In this document: piece after piece, positions 16,360 to 24,966 of the stretch
Layout of the letters: each line of letters opens with the position of its first letter
How positions within the stretch are numbered: position 1 is the first letter of the stretch
From: an uncultured Lachnospiraceae bacterium
GTDB lineage: Bacteria; Bacillota; Clostridia; Lachnospirales; Lachnospiraceae
Direction of reading: 5' to 3'
Assembly (NCBI GenBank): GCA_948444865.1
Contig: CAOJVE010000004.1
Coordinates: forward strand, 1-40,283
DNA: 40,283 nt
The notes under the pieces: generated by a model
What the model saw: only the letters and a program-made list of their open reading frames with translations
The model's database searches: none
What the model was told of the DNA's origin: nothing
Translations under genes and position numbers: made by a program

Positions 16360-17589
16360 ATGAAGAAATTTAAAATAGGAATGATCATGGCAGTGTTCGC
16401 GTTTATCGCAATGCTGCCGCAGCAGGCATACGCCGCAGGGTCAGTCAGTTTGGAACATGAACCGGATTCCACGGCAGTCTCCGTCGAACTGACGCTGCCA
16501 AGCGCGGCCCAGGAGAAGATATCCTCCCTCCAGCTCAGGCTGGAGGTGGCGTCCACTGCCGTGACATCGGCAGAGTTCAGATTTGACGACAGGATCACGG
16601 AAACGGCGAAAGTGGCGGAAGCGCGCTGGAACCAGGAAAGTAAAGCAATGAACCTCTATATAGCGGGGACGAACCCGCTGTACAAAGAGGGCGAGTCCAC
16701 CCTTGCCCTGGGCGAACTGGATGTGAATGTAGACAGCGAGAGCAGGGTGCGGATCACAGCCGACAATGTGAAATTGGTCAGAGGTTCCAAGGTGGATGCG
16801 TTGGACGCCATAGAGTTTACGAAGGAATTTGCATTTGGGCCCGCGATTGGAACAGATCCATCCCCGCTGCCCTCACCATCGCCTTCACCCTCGCCTTCAC
16901 CTTCACCATCGCCTTCACCTTCACCATCGCCTTCACCGTCGCCCAGCGTGAAACCGTCTGCGAGCCCCACGGCGAAGCCCACGGTGAAGCCAACCGTTAA
17001 ACCTACCGTAAAACCGGTTGTGGCGCCAAAAGCCACAAAAGTGACAAAGGTTGGCAATGGAAACGCCGGAATCACCATAAGATGGAAACAATCCGCCGGC
17101 GCGGATGGCTATTACGTATACCGTAAGACGGCCAAAACAAGTTGGAAAAAGATTGCCACGGTAAAAGCAAGAAGCAAAACCGTCTATACCGACAAGGCGG
17201 TCAAGTCCAAAAACGGCGTAAAATATTACTATACAGTGAGGGCGTACAAAGGCGCCAAAGTGAGCGATTATGACAAAAAGGGCATGCAGATCTGCCGAGT
17301 GACGGCGCCGAAGCTTACGAAGGCGACCAGCAAGTCTTCTAAGAAGATGCTTGTACAGTGGAAACGGAACAAGAAAGCCAGCGGCTACCAGATTCAGTAT
17401 TCCACATCCAAGAAATTTAACAAAAACACAGGAAAAGCCACGGTGAAATCCGGAAAGACTCTGAAGAAAACCGTGACCAAACTGAAAAAGAAAACCACTT
17501 ATTACGTGCGCATTCGCAGCTACAAGAAAGTAAACGGCAAAGCCTATTTCAGTGGCTGGAGCGGCGCGAAAAAAGTGAAAATCAAATAA
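16360..17589 (+). CDS. Secreted protein: cohesin-like domain, Ser-Pro linker, two basic Fn3-like modules
   Basis: Signal peptide MKKFKIGMIMAVFAFIAMLPQQAYAA; SLQLRLEVASTAVTSAEFRFDD…MNLYIAGTNPLYKEGESTLALGELDVNVDSESRVRITADNVKLV resembles a cohesin fold; (SP)n linker; Lys-rich Fn3-like repeats. Confidence 0.7.
   Translation: MKKFKIGMIMAVFAFIAMLPQQAYAAGSVSLEHEPDSTAVSVELTLPSAAQEKISSLQLRLEVASTAVTSAEFRFDDRITETAKVAEARWNQESKAMNLYIAGTNPLYKEGESTLALGELDVNVDSESRVRITADNVKLVRGSKVDALDAIEFTKEFAFGPAIGTDPSPLPSPSPSPSPSPSPSPSPSPSPSPSPSVKPSASPTAKPTVKPTVKPTVKPVVAPKATKVTKVGNGNAGITIRWKQSAGADGYYVYRKTAKTSWKKIATVKARSKTVYTDKAVKSKNGVKYYYTVRAYKGAKVSDYDKKGMQICRVTAPKLTKATSKSSKKMLVQWKRNKKASGYQIQYSTSKKFNKNTGKATVKSGKTLKKTVTKLKKKTTYYVRIRSYKKVNGKAYFSGWSGAKKVKIK
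16861..16943 (+). repeat. Tandem (Ser-Pro)n-coding simple repeat, units of tcaccatcgcct type
   Basis: Direct reading; encodes SPSPSPSP… linker. Confidence 0.9.
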
Positions 17590-17605
17590 ATGGCATCTGC
17601 GGGCG

Positions 17606-17625
17606 GCCCTATCGAAAGATAGGGC
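17606..17625. terminator. Hairpin GCCCTATC-GAAA-GATAGGGC after the cohesin-like gene (no clear U-tract)
   Basis: 8-bp perfect stem with GAAA tetraloop. Confidence 0.45.
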
Positions 17626-17643
17626 TATTCCCGTGCGCAATTG

Positions 17644-17672
17644 TTGACATCAGACAGCGTGTTTGTTAGAAT
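17644..17672 (+). promoter_or_regulatory. Sigma70-like promoter TTGACA-17-TAGAAT for the hybrid kinase
   Basis: TTGACA 17644-17649, TAGAAT 17667-17672. Confidence 0.75.
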
Positions 17673-17782
17673 ATGCATATAAACAGGTTTTGTTCGAAAG
17701 GTTACGCCGGCGCTTTGCCGGTGGGGGAAGTCGAGCGTTTTAACATAACGAGGCATTTTATGGAATATGGGGGAAAACAGGG

Positions 17783-20700
17783 ATGTATCATTGTCATATT
17801 CAATTTTACTTAATCGGACATCCGCACAGGGCATTTGAGGTTGTAAAAGAAATGTCCCCGCTGGAACATTTTACCCATGATTTTTGGGAGAGCGGCAGTC
17901 CAGAGGAATCTTTGGCGGCTAAGGCGGACGTGATATTTGCTAATTTACAGGGTATGGATGCGGGGGAGATTGTATGCATATCCGAATGGAAGCCGAAAGA
18001 CGCCGAATTGATTTTCCTTGCAGACAGGGAGTGGATTTCGTTTTTGACGGATCGCCGAATGGCGGCGGATATCTGGGTGACGCCTATGGATGAGGCGGAG
18101 GCTCGCTTCCGGCTGGCGCGGTGGCAGCAGGCCTATAAGATGAAGAAAGATTACTGGGAGGTCAGCCATTTTTTTGACGCTACGATCAATCATACGCCGA
18201 ATCTGATTTGGTACAAGGATAAAGACGGAGTTCACGAAAAAGTGAACGACAGCTTCTGCAGGACCGTCAACAAAACCAAGAAACAGGTGGAAGGGCAGCG
18301 GCACGCCTATATCTGGGATGTAGAGCAGGACGATCCCGCCTGCATTGAGTCGGAGCGGGAGGTCATGGAGACGAAGCAGACAGCCATATCCGAGGAGATC
18401 ATCCAGACCGGAGAGGGCCTGCGGACGCTTACGACCTACAAGTCGCCGCTGTATGATTTGGATGGCAGCGTTATGGGAACGGTGGGCGTTGCCATTGACG
18501 TGACCCAGGAACGGGCGTATGAGCAGGAGTTGATTAAAAAGAGTGATTCATTGGAGGCGATTTTTACGTCCCTGGACTGCGGCGTGCTTACCCACAGTCT
18601 GGACGGCAAGCGGATTCGCAGCATCAACCGGGCCGCGCTTTATCTTCTGGGCTATCAGTCCCGGGAGGAGATGGAGGCGAAGGGCTTTGACATGGTTGCC
18701 GCGTCCGTTGTGGACGAGGATAAGGCCAAACTTCGCGCCTGGATTCAGAGCCTCCAAAAAGAAGGGGACAGCGCCAGCGTGGAATACCGCGTGCAGCACG
18801 ACGACGGGGAGATTCTCCATGTGATGGGCAACATTAAGCTGCTGCGGGAGGGCGACGAGCTGTTCTATCAGCGTTTTATTTTAGATTGCACAGAACAAAA
18901 GCAGCAGGAAAAGAGGAATGAACGGCGCCAGATGGAATTGGTGCAGGCGCTGACGATAGATTTTAACCTGGTCTGCTTTTTTGACTTGGATACGGGAATG
19001 GGAAGCTTGCTGCAAAGCGACGAGGGAAACGAGGATGCGCTCAATTCCATTTTCAGCGGGCAGGTTTCCTTCAGGCGCAGCATGGAGCGCTACGTACAGG
19101 AATTTGTCCATGAGGAAGACCAGGAAATGATGCGGCAGTCTTTTTCCATGGAGACCCTTAAGCGGGAGCTGGCCCAAAAGCAGCTGCATTATGTGAAATA
19201 CCGTGAGTGCAGAGGCGGGAAAATCAAGTATTTTCAGATGAAGGCGGTGCGTACGGGGACTTGGCAGGGAGCCTACGGCATTGTCCTAGGCATCCGCAGC
19301 GTGGACGAAGAGACGCGCAACGAGCTGGAGCAAAAGAGGATGCTGGAAGACGCGCTTATGCAGGCCAACCGGGCCAGCAAGGCCAAAAGCGTATTCCTGT
19401 CCAATATGTCCCACGACATCCGCACGCCGATGAACGCGATCGTTGGCTTTACCACCCTGGCCATTTCCCACATCGACCAAAAGGATCAAGTGAAGGAATA
19501 TCTGAAAAAAATCATGGCTTCAGGGGAACATCTTCTCAGCTTAATCAACGATGTTCTGGACATGAGCCGCATCGAGAGCGGCAAAATCCATCTGGACGAA
19601 AAGCCCTGCAATCTGCCGGATATTCTTCATGGGCTGCGCAATATTTTGCAGGCGGACATCCACGCCAAACGGCTGGAGCTCTATATGGACGCCATGGACA
19701 TTCTGGACGAGGAGATTTACTGCGATAAACTGCGGCTGAACCAGGTGCTCTTGAATCTGCTCAGCAATGCCGTGAAGTACACCGAGCCCGGCGGGACGAT
19801 CACCATGCGGATCACAGAGAAGCCCGGGGCGCCTTACGGCTACGGCAATTATGAGTTCTTTATCAAGGACACCGGCGTTGGCATGAGCGAGGAATTCGTG
19901 TCTCATATTTTTGAACCCTTTGAGCGGGAGGAGAATTCAACCACAAGCGGCGTGCAGGGGACGGGCCTTGGCATGGCCATCACCAAAAACATCGTGGACA
20001 TGATGGATGGAGCGATTGAGGTGAAAAGCGAGCAGAATGTGGGGACGGAGGTGACGGTGGATTTCATGTTCCGTCTGAATGTGGATATAGAGGAGCCGCA
20101 GGACATTCCAGAGCTGAGAAACCGCCGGGCGCTGGTGGTGGACGACGATTTTAATTCCTGTGACAGCGTGTCTTATATGCTCCAGCAGATCGGCATGCGG
20201 GCGGAGTGGACGCTTTCTGGAAAGGAAGCGGTTCTGCGCACCCGGCAGGCGGCCATGCGCGGGGACGATTACAGCGTGTATGTGGTGGATTGGATGCTGC
20301 CGGATATGAACGGCATTGAAATCACCCGCAGAATCCGCAAGGAAATGGGCGATGGCGTTTCGATCATTGTGTTGACGGCCTACGACTGGGTGGATATAGA
20401 AGACGAGGCCAGAGAAGCCGGCGTCACGGCATTTTGCAGCAAACCGCTGTTTTTGTCGGAGCTGCGGGAATGCCTGCGTTCCATCATAAATGTGGACGAG
20501 AGAGAGCCGAACGCCGTCGACGAAGAACGAAAGGATTTCCTTACCGGGCGCATTCTGCTGGCCGAGGATAACGAGCTGAACCAGGAGATCGCCGTGGCCA
20601 TTTTAGACGACGCGGGATTCACCACGGAAGTTGCCGGAAACGGCCAGGAGGCTGTGGAAATGCTGAAAGGCGCTCAGCCGGGTTACTACCAGCTGGTGCT

Positions 20701-20926
20701 GATGGACGTGCAGATGCCAGTGATGAACGGCTATGAGGCCACCAGGACCATCCGAAAAATGGGCAATAAAGAGCAGGCGGCCATACCGATAATAGCCATG
20801 ACGGCCAATGCCTTTGAAGAGGATAAGCAGGAAGCTTTGAAATGCGGAATGGACGGCCATATATCCAAGCCCATAGATGTGGAAAAATTGCTGCGCACGT
20901 TGGATCAGGCGCTGCAGCGGTGTTGA
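17783..20926 (+). CDS. Hybrid sensor histidine kinase (multiple PAS, HisKA, HATPase, two REC domains)
   Basis: FLSNMSHDIRTPMNAIVGFTTLA (H-box), LLNLLSNAVKYT (N-box), GTGLGMAI; REC1 ALVVDDDFNSC…VVDWMLPDMNG; REC2 ILLAEDNELNQ…LMDVQMPVMNG. Confidence 0.93.
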   Translation: MYHCHIQFYLIGHPHRAFEVVKEMSPLEHFTHDFWESGSPEESLAAKADVIFANLQGMDAGEIVCISEWKPKDAELIFLADREWISFLTDRRMAADIWVTPMDEAEARFRLARWQQAYKMKKDYWEVSHFFDATINHTPNLIWYKDKDGVHEKVNDSFCRTVNKTKKQVEGQRHAYIWDVEQDDPACIESEREVMETKQTAISEEIIQTGEGLRTLTTYKSPLYDLDGSVMGTVGVAIDVTQERAYEQELIKKSDSLEAIFTSLDCGVLTHSLDGKRIRSINRAALYLLGYQSREEMEAKGFDMVAASVVDEDKAKLRAWIQSLQKEGDSASVEYRVQHDDGEILHVMGNIKLLREGDELFYQRFILDCTEQKQQEKRNERRQMELVQALTIDFNLVCFFDLDTGMGSLLQSDEGNEDALNSIFSGQVSFRRSMERYVQEFVHEEDQEMMRQSFSMETLKRELAQKQLHYVKYRECRGGKIKYFQMKAVRTGTWQGAYGIVLGIRSVDEETRNELEQKRMLEDALMQANRASKAKSVFLSNMSHDIRTPMNAIVGFTTLAISHIDQKDQVKEYLKKIMASGEHLLSLINDVLDMSRIESGKIHLDEKPCNLPDILHGLRNILQADIHAKRLELYMDAMDILDEEIYCDKLRLNQVLLNLLSNAVKYTEPGGTITMRITEKPGAPYGYGNYEFFIKDTGVGMSEEFVSHIFEPFEREENSTTSGVQGTGLGMAITKNIVDMMDGAIEVKSEQNVGTEVTVDFMFRLNVDIEEPQDIPELRNRRALVVDDDFNSCDSVSYMLQQIGMRAEWTLSGKEAVLRTRQAAMRGDDYSVYVVDWMLPDMNGIEITRRIRKEMGDGVSIIVLTAYDWVDIEDEAREAGVTAFCSKPLFLSELRECLRSIINVDEREPNAVDEERKDFLTGRILLAEDNELNQEIAVAILDDAGFTTEVAGNGQEAVEMLKGAQPGYYQLVLMDVQMPVMNGYEATRTIRKMGNKEQAAIPIIAMTANAFEEDKQEALKCGMDGHISKPIDVEKLLRTLDQALQRC

Positions 20927-20944
20927 GAAATCAGAACGAAAAAA

Positions 20945-20977
20945 GGAAGCAAAGTGAGATTCTTTGCTTCCTTTTTT
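20945..20977. terminator. Strong bidirectional rho-independent terminator
   Basis: AAAAAA-GGAAGCAAAG-tgagatt-CTTTGCTTCC-TTTTTT between convergent genes. Confidence 0.9.
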
Positions 20978-20991
20978 ATGGCGCAATATTT

Positions 20992-22047
20992 CTATATTTT
21001 CTTTCCCAGCATATCCGGGTTGGTGGCGTGGGTCAGTGCGGTTTCCCGGCTGATGACGCCGCTCTTGCATAATTTCATCAGGCTTGTGTCCATAGAGATC
21101 ATGTCGTCTTTTACGGAAGAGTAGATCAGGCCGTCGATCTGGTGGACTTTGTTGTCCCGGATCATGTTGCGGATGGCGGGGGTCACGGTCATGATTTCAA
21201 AGGCCGGAACCATCTTTCCGTCCACGGTGGGCACCAGCTGCTGGGAAACCACGGCGTTTAGCACGGTGGCCAGCTGGACGGCGATCTGCCGCTGCTGATT
21301 CGCCGGGAAAACGTCGATGATGCGGTCGATGGTATTGGCCGCGCCGATGGTGTGCAGGGTGGACAACAGCAGATGTCCGGTTTCGGCGGCGGTCATGGCC
21401 ACGTTGATGGTGTCATAATCGCGCATTTCGCCCAGGAGGATTACGTCCGGGCTCTGGCGCAGCGCCGCCCGCAGAGCGGTCACGTAGTTTTCCGTATCCA
21501 CATTGATTTCCCGCTGGCTGACGATGCTCTTGTCGTGGCGGTGGAGGAATTCCAGGGGGTCCTCCAGAGTGATGATGTGGGATTCTTTCGTCTTATTAAT
21601 CTGGTCGATGATGCAGGCCAGGGTGGTGGACTTGCCGCTTCCGGCGGGGCCGGTGATCAGCGCCATGCCGTTTTCCATGTTGCCCAGACGGATGATCTGT
21701 TCCGGGATGCCCAGTTCTCTGGGGTCTGGCAGCTGGAAGGTGATGATTCGGATCACGGCGGACAGCGCGCTTCTCTGTCGGTAAGCGCAGACGCGGAAAC
21801 GGGAAATGCCCGGGATGGCGAAGGAAAAGTCGTCGTCGCCGCGGTTTTCAAAGGCGGCCAGGTCCCGGTCGTCGGCCAGTTTGTAGATCTCTGTGAGCAT
21901 GGCTTCCGTGTCCGGCGGCAGGAGGCGTTCATCATTGATGGTGTAGATCACGCCGTTTTTGCGAAACGAAACGGGACGTCCGGCTACAATAAATACATCC
22001 GAAGCGTTTTCCGATACAGCCTGCTGTAATATAGTTTGAATATCCAT
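20992..22047 (-). CDS. pilT: Type IV pilus retraction-type ATPase PilT
   Basis: Walker A GPAGSGKSTT, GEMRD Walker B, TGHLLLSTLHT, and the PilT hallmark AIRNMIRD. Confidence 0.92.
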   Translation of the reverse strand: MDIQTILQQAVSENASDVFIVAGRPVSFRKNGVIYTINDERLLPPDTEAMLTEIYKLADDRDLAAFENRGDDDFSFAIPGISRFRVCAYRQRSALSAVIRIITFQLPDPRELGIPEQIIRLGNMENGMALITGPAGSGKSTTLACIIDQINKTKESHIITLEDPLEFLHRHDKSIVSQREINVDTENYVTALRAALRQSPDVILLGEMRDYDTINVAMTAAETGHLLLSTLHTIGAANTIDRIIDVFPANQQRQIAVQLATVLNAVVSQQLVPTVDGKMVPAFEIMTVTPAIRNMIRDNKVHQIDGLIYSSVKDDMISMDTSLMKLCKSGVISRETALTHATNPDMLGKKI

Positions 22048-22096
22048 TTCAAAAACTCCTTATGATTAATGGCCTCATTCGAGCGTCAAATGCGCT

Positions 22097-22594
22097 TTAA
22101 GGTATGGGCATGAGTTGTAGGGTATCGTCGGTTTCCCATTTCTGGGTATTTATCGTCTGCCATTTCTCGATCTGGTAATAACCGACTTCCGGCGCGCTAT
22201 GAGGGTCAGTGACGGTTAATGCCACGTCCAGGGCCTGCTTTTCGTTGATGGGAACCTGGTAGGAAATGGTCGCTTCCTGGGGATCGTAGACAATCGCCGC
22301 GTCGATGGAGTCGATCGAGTCAAAATCCAGCTTTTTTAAGTTTTCAGCGGGTTTGTCGGAGGAGGCGATGTGCGCCAGAACGCCGTCGATCTGTCCCAGA
22401 ATCTCTTCCGCCTGGCTGGCGGCCGCGTAGTATTCGGTTTTCCGGTCGGCCAGACGCTGGCTGAAATTTCGGTCGCTTTGGGCGCTGGTAAAAGATAAAG
22501 TGGCCAGCGTCACCAGACAAAGCAGCAGGAAAACCACCAGAAGAAAGGACGAACCCACATTGACGAAAGGCGCCTGTCGTTGGTTTTTATTCAT
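22097..22594 (-). CDS. Small membrane-anchored minor-pilin-like protein
   Basis: Single N-terminal TM (GSSFLLVVFLLLCLVTLATLSFTSAQ) then soluble domain; operon context. Confidence 0.55.
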   Translation of the reverse strand: MNKNQRQAPFVNVGSSFLLVVFLLLCLVTLATLSFTSAQSDRNFSQRLADRKTEYYAAASQAEEILGQIDGVLAHIASSDKPAENLKKLDFDSIDSIDAAIVYDPQEATISYQVPINEKQALDVALTVTDPHSAPEVGYYQIEKWQTINTQKWETDDTLQLMPIP

Positions 22595-23045
22595 GGGCGG
22601 GCCTCCTTTGCAGATGGCGTCGAACGGTGAGCTGGTAAATCGGGCTGCCGGATGCGGTTTCTGTCATGGAAATGTCCGCGGTGAGCATCTCATCTTCTTC
22701 GGTGAGAGCGGTCAGCAGCGAATAGGAGCTGTCCGCCGGGCTGCAGGGCGTAAATTCGTCGCTGTAATAGACGCGGATGGAAGAGGCGCCGTCCGTCTTC
22801 GCGCTTTCATACAGTTGCTGGATGAATGCCAGCGCGTCCGCCGTTCCGTCCGAAGCGTTCACGATCTCGGCGATTCCGGAACATTCGTTGACCGCATAGT
22901 TCAGATTCCGGGCGTCGCGGCTCAGAAGGTGAGATTTTACAAAGAACTGCACACAAACAGCGCTTGCAAGTGAAAAAAACAAAATTGCAAGGATCAGTTC
23001 CAAAAGAAATAAGCTGGATGACTGTGCCCGGTTTCTGTGTTTCAT
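22587..23045 (-). CDS. Minor pilin / prepilin-like protein
   Basis: N-terminal SSSLFLLELILAILFFSLASAV: hydrophobic helix with Glu near +5, no Gly(-1); overlaps next gene by 8 bp. Confidence 0.6.
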   Translation of the reverse strand: MKHRNRAQSSSLFLLELILAILFFSLASAVCVQFFVKSHLLSRDARNLNYAVNECSGIAEIVNASDGTADALAFIQQLYESAKTDGASSIRVYYSDEFTPCSPADSSYSLLTALTEEDEMLTADISMTETASGSPIYQLTVRRHLQRRPAHE

Positions 23046-23062
23046 AGTTTCGCCTCTCCTTT

Positions 23063-23554
23063 TTAAAGAATGCCGCCGGAGCGGATTCCCACAACAGTAG
23101 ATGCTTCCTGGCCGTTTGCATCGGTGCAGGAAAACTGGAATGTTTTGTCTTTCACGGCCCGCATGGAGAAATTTTCTACGGAAAGAATGGTTTTTCCCAT
23201 GGAAGCCGTCAGCTCCAGGCCGTCTTTTACAAACAGTTCCTTTAATTCATTCTCATAGACGTAAATATAGGTCTTATAGGCGGCCCCGTTGTAATTGTGC
23301 TGCAGAATCAGCGCGTCGCAGCCGTCCAGGGTTCCTAAAGAAACGTCCCCGTTGGCGTCGTTTTGGTGAATCTTCTCGCTTATGTAGGACAGGGATGTCC
23401 GCGCGGTGTAGTTCAGGGAAGAATTCTCAGTTGTGGTCTGGTATACTCTGGTCGCCAGCAGAATCACGGTCAGGGCGGACAGCGCAAAAACGAAAAGCAG
23501 CGCCACCGGAAACAGAAAGTCGACCATGTGATTTTGTCTCGGTTTGTTTTGCAC
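23063..23554 (-). CDS. DUF4860-like membrane-anchored protein
   Basis: N-terminal TM MVDFLFPVALLFVFALSALTVILLATRVYQ and operon position; family name from memory. Confidence 0.55.
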   Translation of the reverse strand: MQNKPRQNHMVDFLFPVALLFVFALSALTVILLATRVYQTTTENSSLNYTARTSLSYISEKIHQNDANGDVSLGTLDGCDALILQHNYNGAAYKTYIYVYENELKELFVKDGLELTASMGKTILSVENFSMRAVKDKTFQFSCTDANGQEASTVVGIRSGGIL

Positions 23555-23556
23555 GG

Positions 23557-23886
23557 TCAGCCTCCTTTCTCGATGATCGTGATGTCCGGCAGGATGTTGG
23601 AGCCGGTGACCCGGTAATCCACGAAAAACATGTTTTCATCGTAGTGCAGGCCGTAATGCTCTTTTAAATATTCCAGACTTTCCGGGTACGCGCCTTCCAC
23701 CGTGTAGCAGTAAGTGATGCTGCGGGTCAGGGCGTTTTCCAGGCTTTCCCGCTGTCTTTTCTGGGTTCCGGCGGAAAGAGAGAAAATCTGCTGGTAAAAA
23801 ACGCCTGCGATCAGCAGAAAAACGCCGAAGGATAAAATAAATTTCCGGTATGTGCGCTTTTTTTCCCCATATTGGAAACGAGCCAT
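23557..23886 (-). CDS. Small membrane-anchored pseudopilin-like protein
   Basis: Single TM, then SLENALTRSITYCYTVEGAYPESLEYLKEHYGL (pilin-like …C-x-x-x-G-x-YP-x-x-L pattern); 2-bp gap to next gene. Confidence 0.5.
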   Translation of the reverse strand: MARFQYGEKKRTYRKFILSFGVFLLIAGVFYQQIFSLSAGTQKRQRESLENALTRSITYCYTVEGAYPESLEYLKEHYGLHYDENMFFVDYRVTGSNILPDITIIEKGG

Positions 23887-23899
23887 GGAATTCCTCCTT

Positions 23900-24952
23900 T
23901 TATAAGCTTGACATGATGCCCGTCAGAGGCAGCATCACCGATAACAGGATAACGCCTACAATCAGGGACAGGATGATCACCAGCGTAGGCTCTAAGACGG
24001 CCAGCGCGTTGTTCATGCGGCTGTCGATGTCGTCCTGGTAAAGTTTGGACAGGCGGTTCATCACCTGTTCCATGGAGCCGGTTTTGGAGCCGATGGAGGC
24101 CATCCGGGCGTATACGCCGGAGAAGATGCCGACGCTTTTTAGAGCTTCCGACAGATCTTCGCCTTCCTCCATCTTTTTTTGGCAGGATTCCAGCTTCTGG
24201 AGGAAAATCGGGTCGTCGTTTAAGGCGCGGACCAGTTCCATGCTCTGTTCGGGGTTCAGGCCGCTGCTTAAGGTCAGGGCCATGCCGCTGGCAAAGCGGC
24301 AGGCGGCGATCTCCTCATAGATGGGGCGGATGGCCTTCAGATGGTATCCGGCCCGGCGGAAAAGCTGCCGTCCCGCCTGGGTGCGGGCGCCGATGAAAAT
24401 GGCCGCCACGGCTGCCAGCAAAAGAACAGATAGAACAATGGAGTAGCGGTTGATGGCGTTTCCCACGTTCATCAGAATACGGGACACGCCGGTCATCTCC
24501 GTTCCCAGCTGCATGAAAACCTGGTTGAACATGGGCATTACTTTTACCAAAAGCAGGATGATGACCACGATCATCATGGTGCCCATGACCAGCGGATATG
24601 TAACGGCGCTTTTGATGCTTTTTCCGATGGCGTCTTCCTGTTCGTAGTGGACGCTTAAGGACTCCATCACCTCGTCCAGCGTGCCGGTCTCCTCGCCGAT
24701 CTGTATCATGTGAGTCATATAGGAAGGAAACAGCTCGGTTTCCGACAGGGCTTGGTACAGGCTGCCGGTTTCCTGCATATTTTCAACTATTTTTTCCAAT
24801 ATGGCTTTTTCCTCCGAGGAAGAAGTGTCTTCCAGCATAATCATCACGCCTTCTAAAGAAGAGATGCCCGACTTCAGGATTAAAGCGATCTGACTGCAGA
24901 AGGCGGAAACCTCTATATTTGAAAACGGCCTTCCCTGTCCTTTTTTGCTCAT
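23900..24952 (-). CDS. Type II secretion/type IV pilus inner-membrane platform protein (GspF/PilC)
   Basis: Two repeated GspF domains: LILKSGISSLEGVMIMLED…GSLYQALSETELFPSYMTHMIQIGEETGTLDEVM and GMALTLSSGLNPEQSMELV…GVYARMASIGSKTGSMEQVM. Confidence 0.9.
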   Translation of the reverse strand: MSKKGQGRPFSNIEVSAFCSQIALILKSGISSLEGVMIMLEDTSSSEEKAILEKIVENMQETGSLYQALSETELFPSYMTHMIQIGEETGTLDEVMESLSVHYEQEDAIGKSIKSAVTYPLVMGTMMIVVIILLLVKVMPMFNQVFMQLGTEMTGVSRILMNVGNAINRYSIVLSVLLLAAVAAIFIGARTQAGRQLFRRAGYHLKAIRPIYEEIAACRFASGMALTLSSGLNPEQSMELVRALNDDPIFLQKLESCQKKMEEGEDLSEALKSVGIFSGVYARMASIGSKTGSMEQVMNRLSKLYQDDIDSRMNNALAVLEPTLVIILSLIVGVILLSVMLPLTGIMSSL

Positions 24953-24966
24953 AATAATCCTCCACT

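Noticed and set aside
16861-16943. Possible CRISPR-like or minisatellite array
   Set aside because: It is an in-frame Ser-Pro linker simple repeat with no spacers.
17606-17782. Cyclic-di-GMP (GEMM) or other known riboswitch in the leader of the hybrid kinase
   Set aside because: Could not match conserved core nucleotides of any class by eye; only generic hairpins visible.
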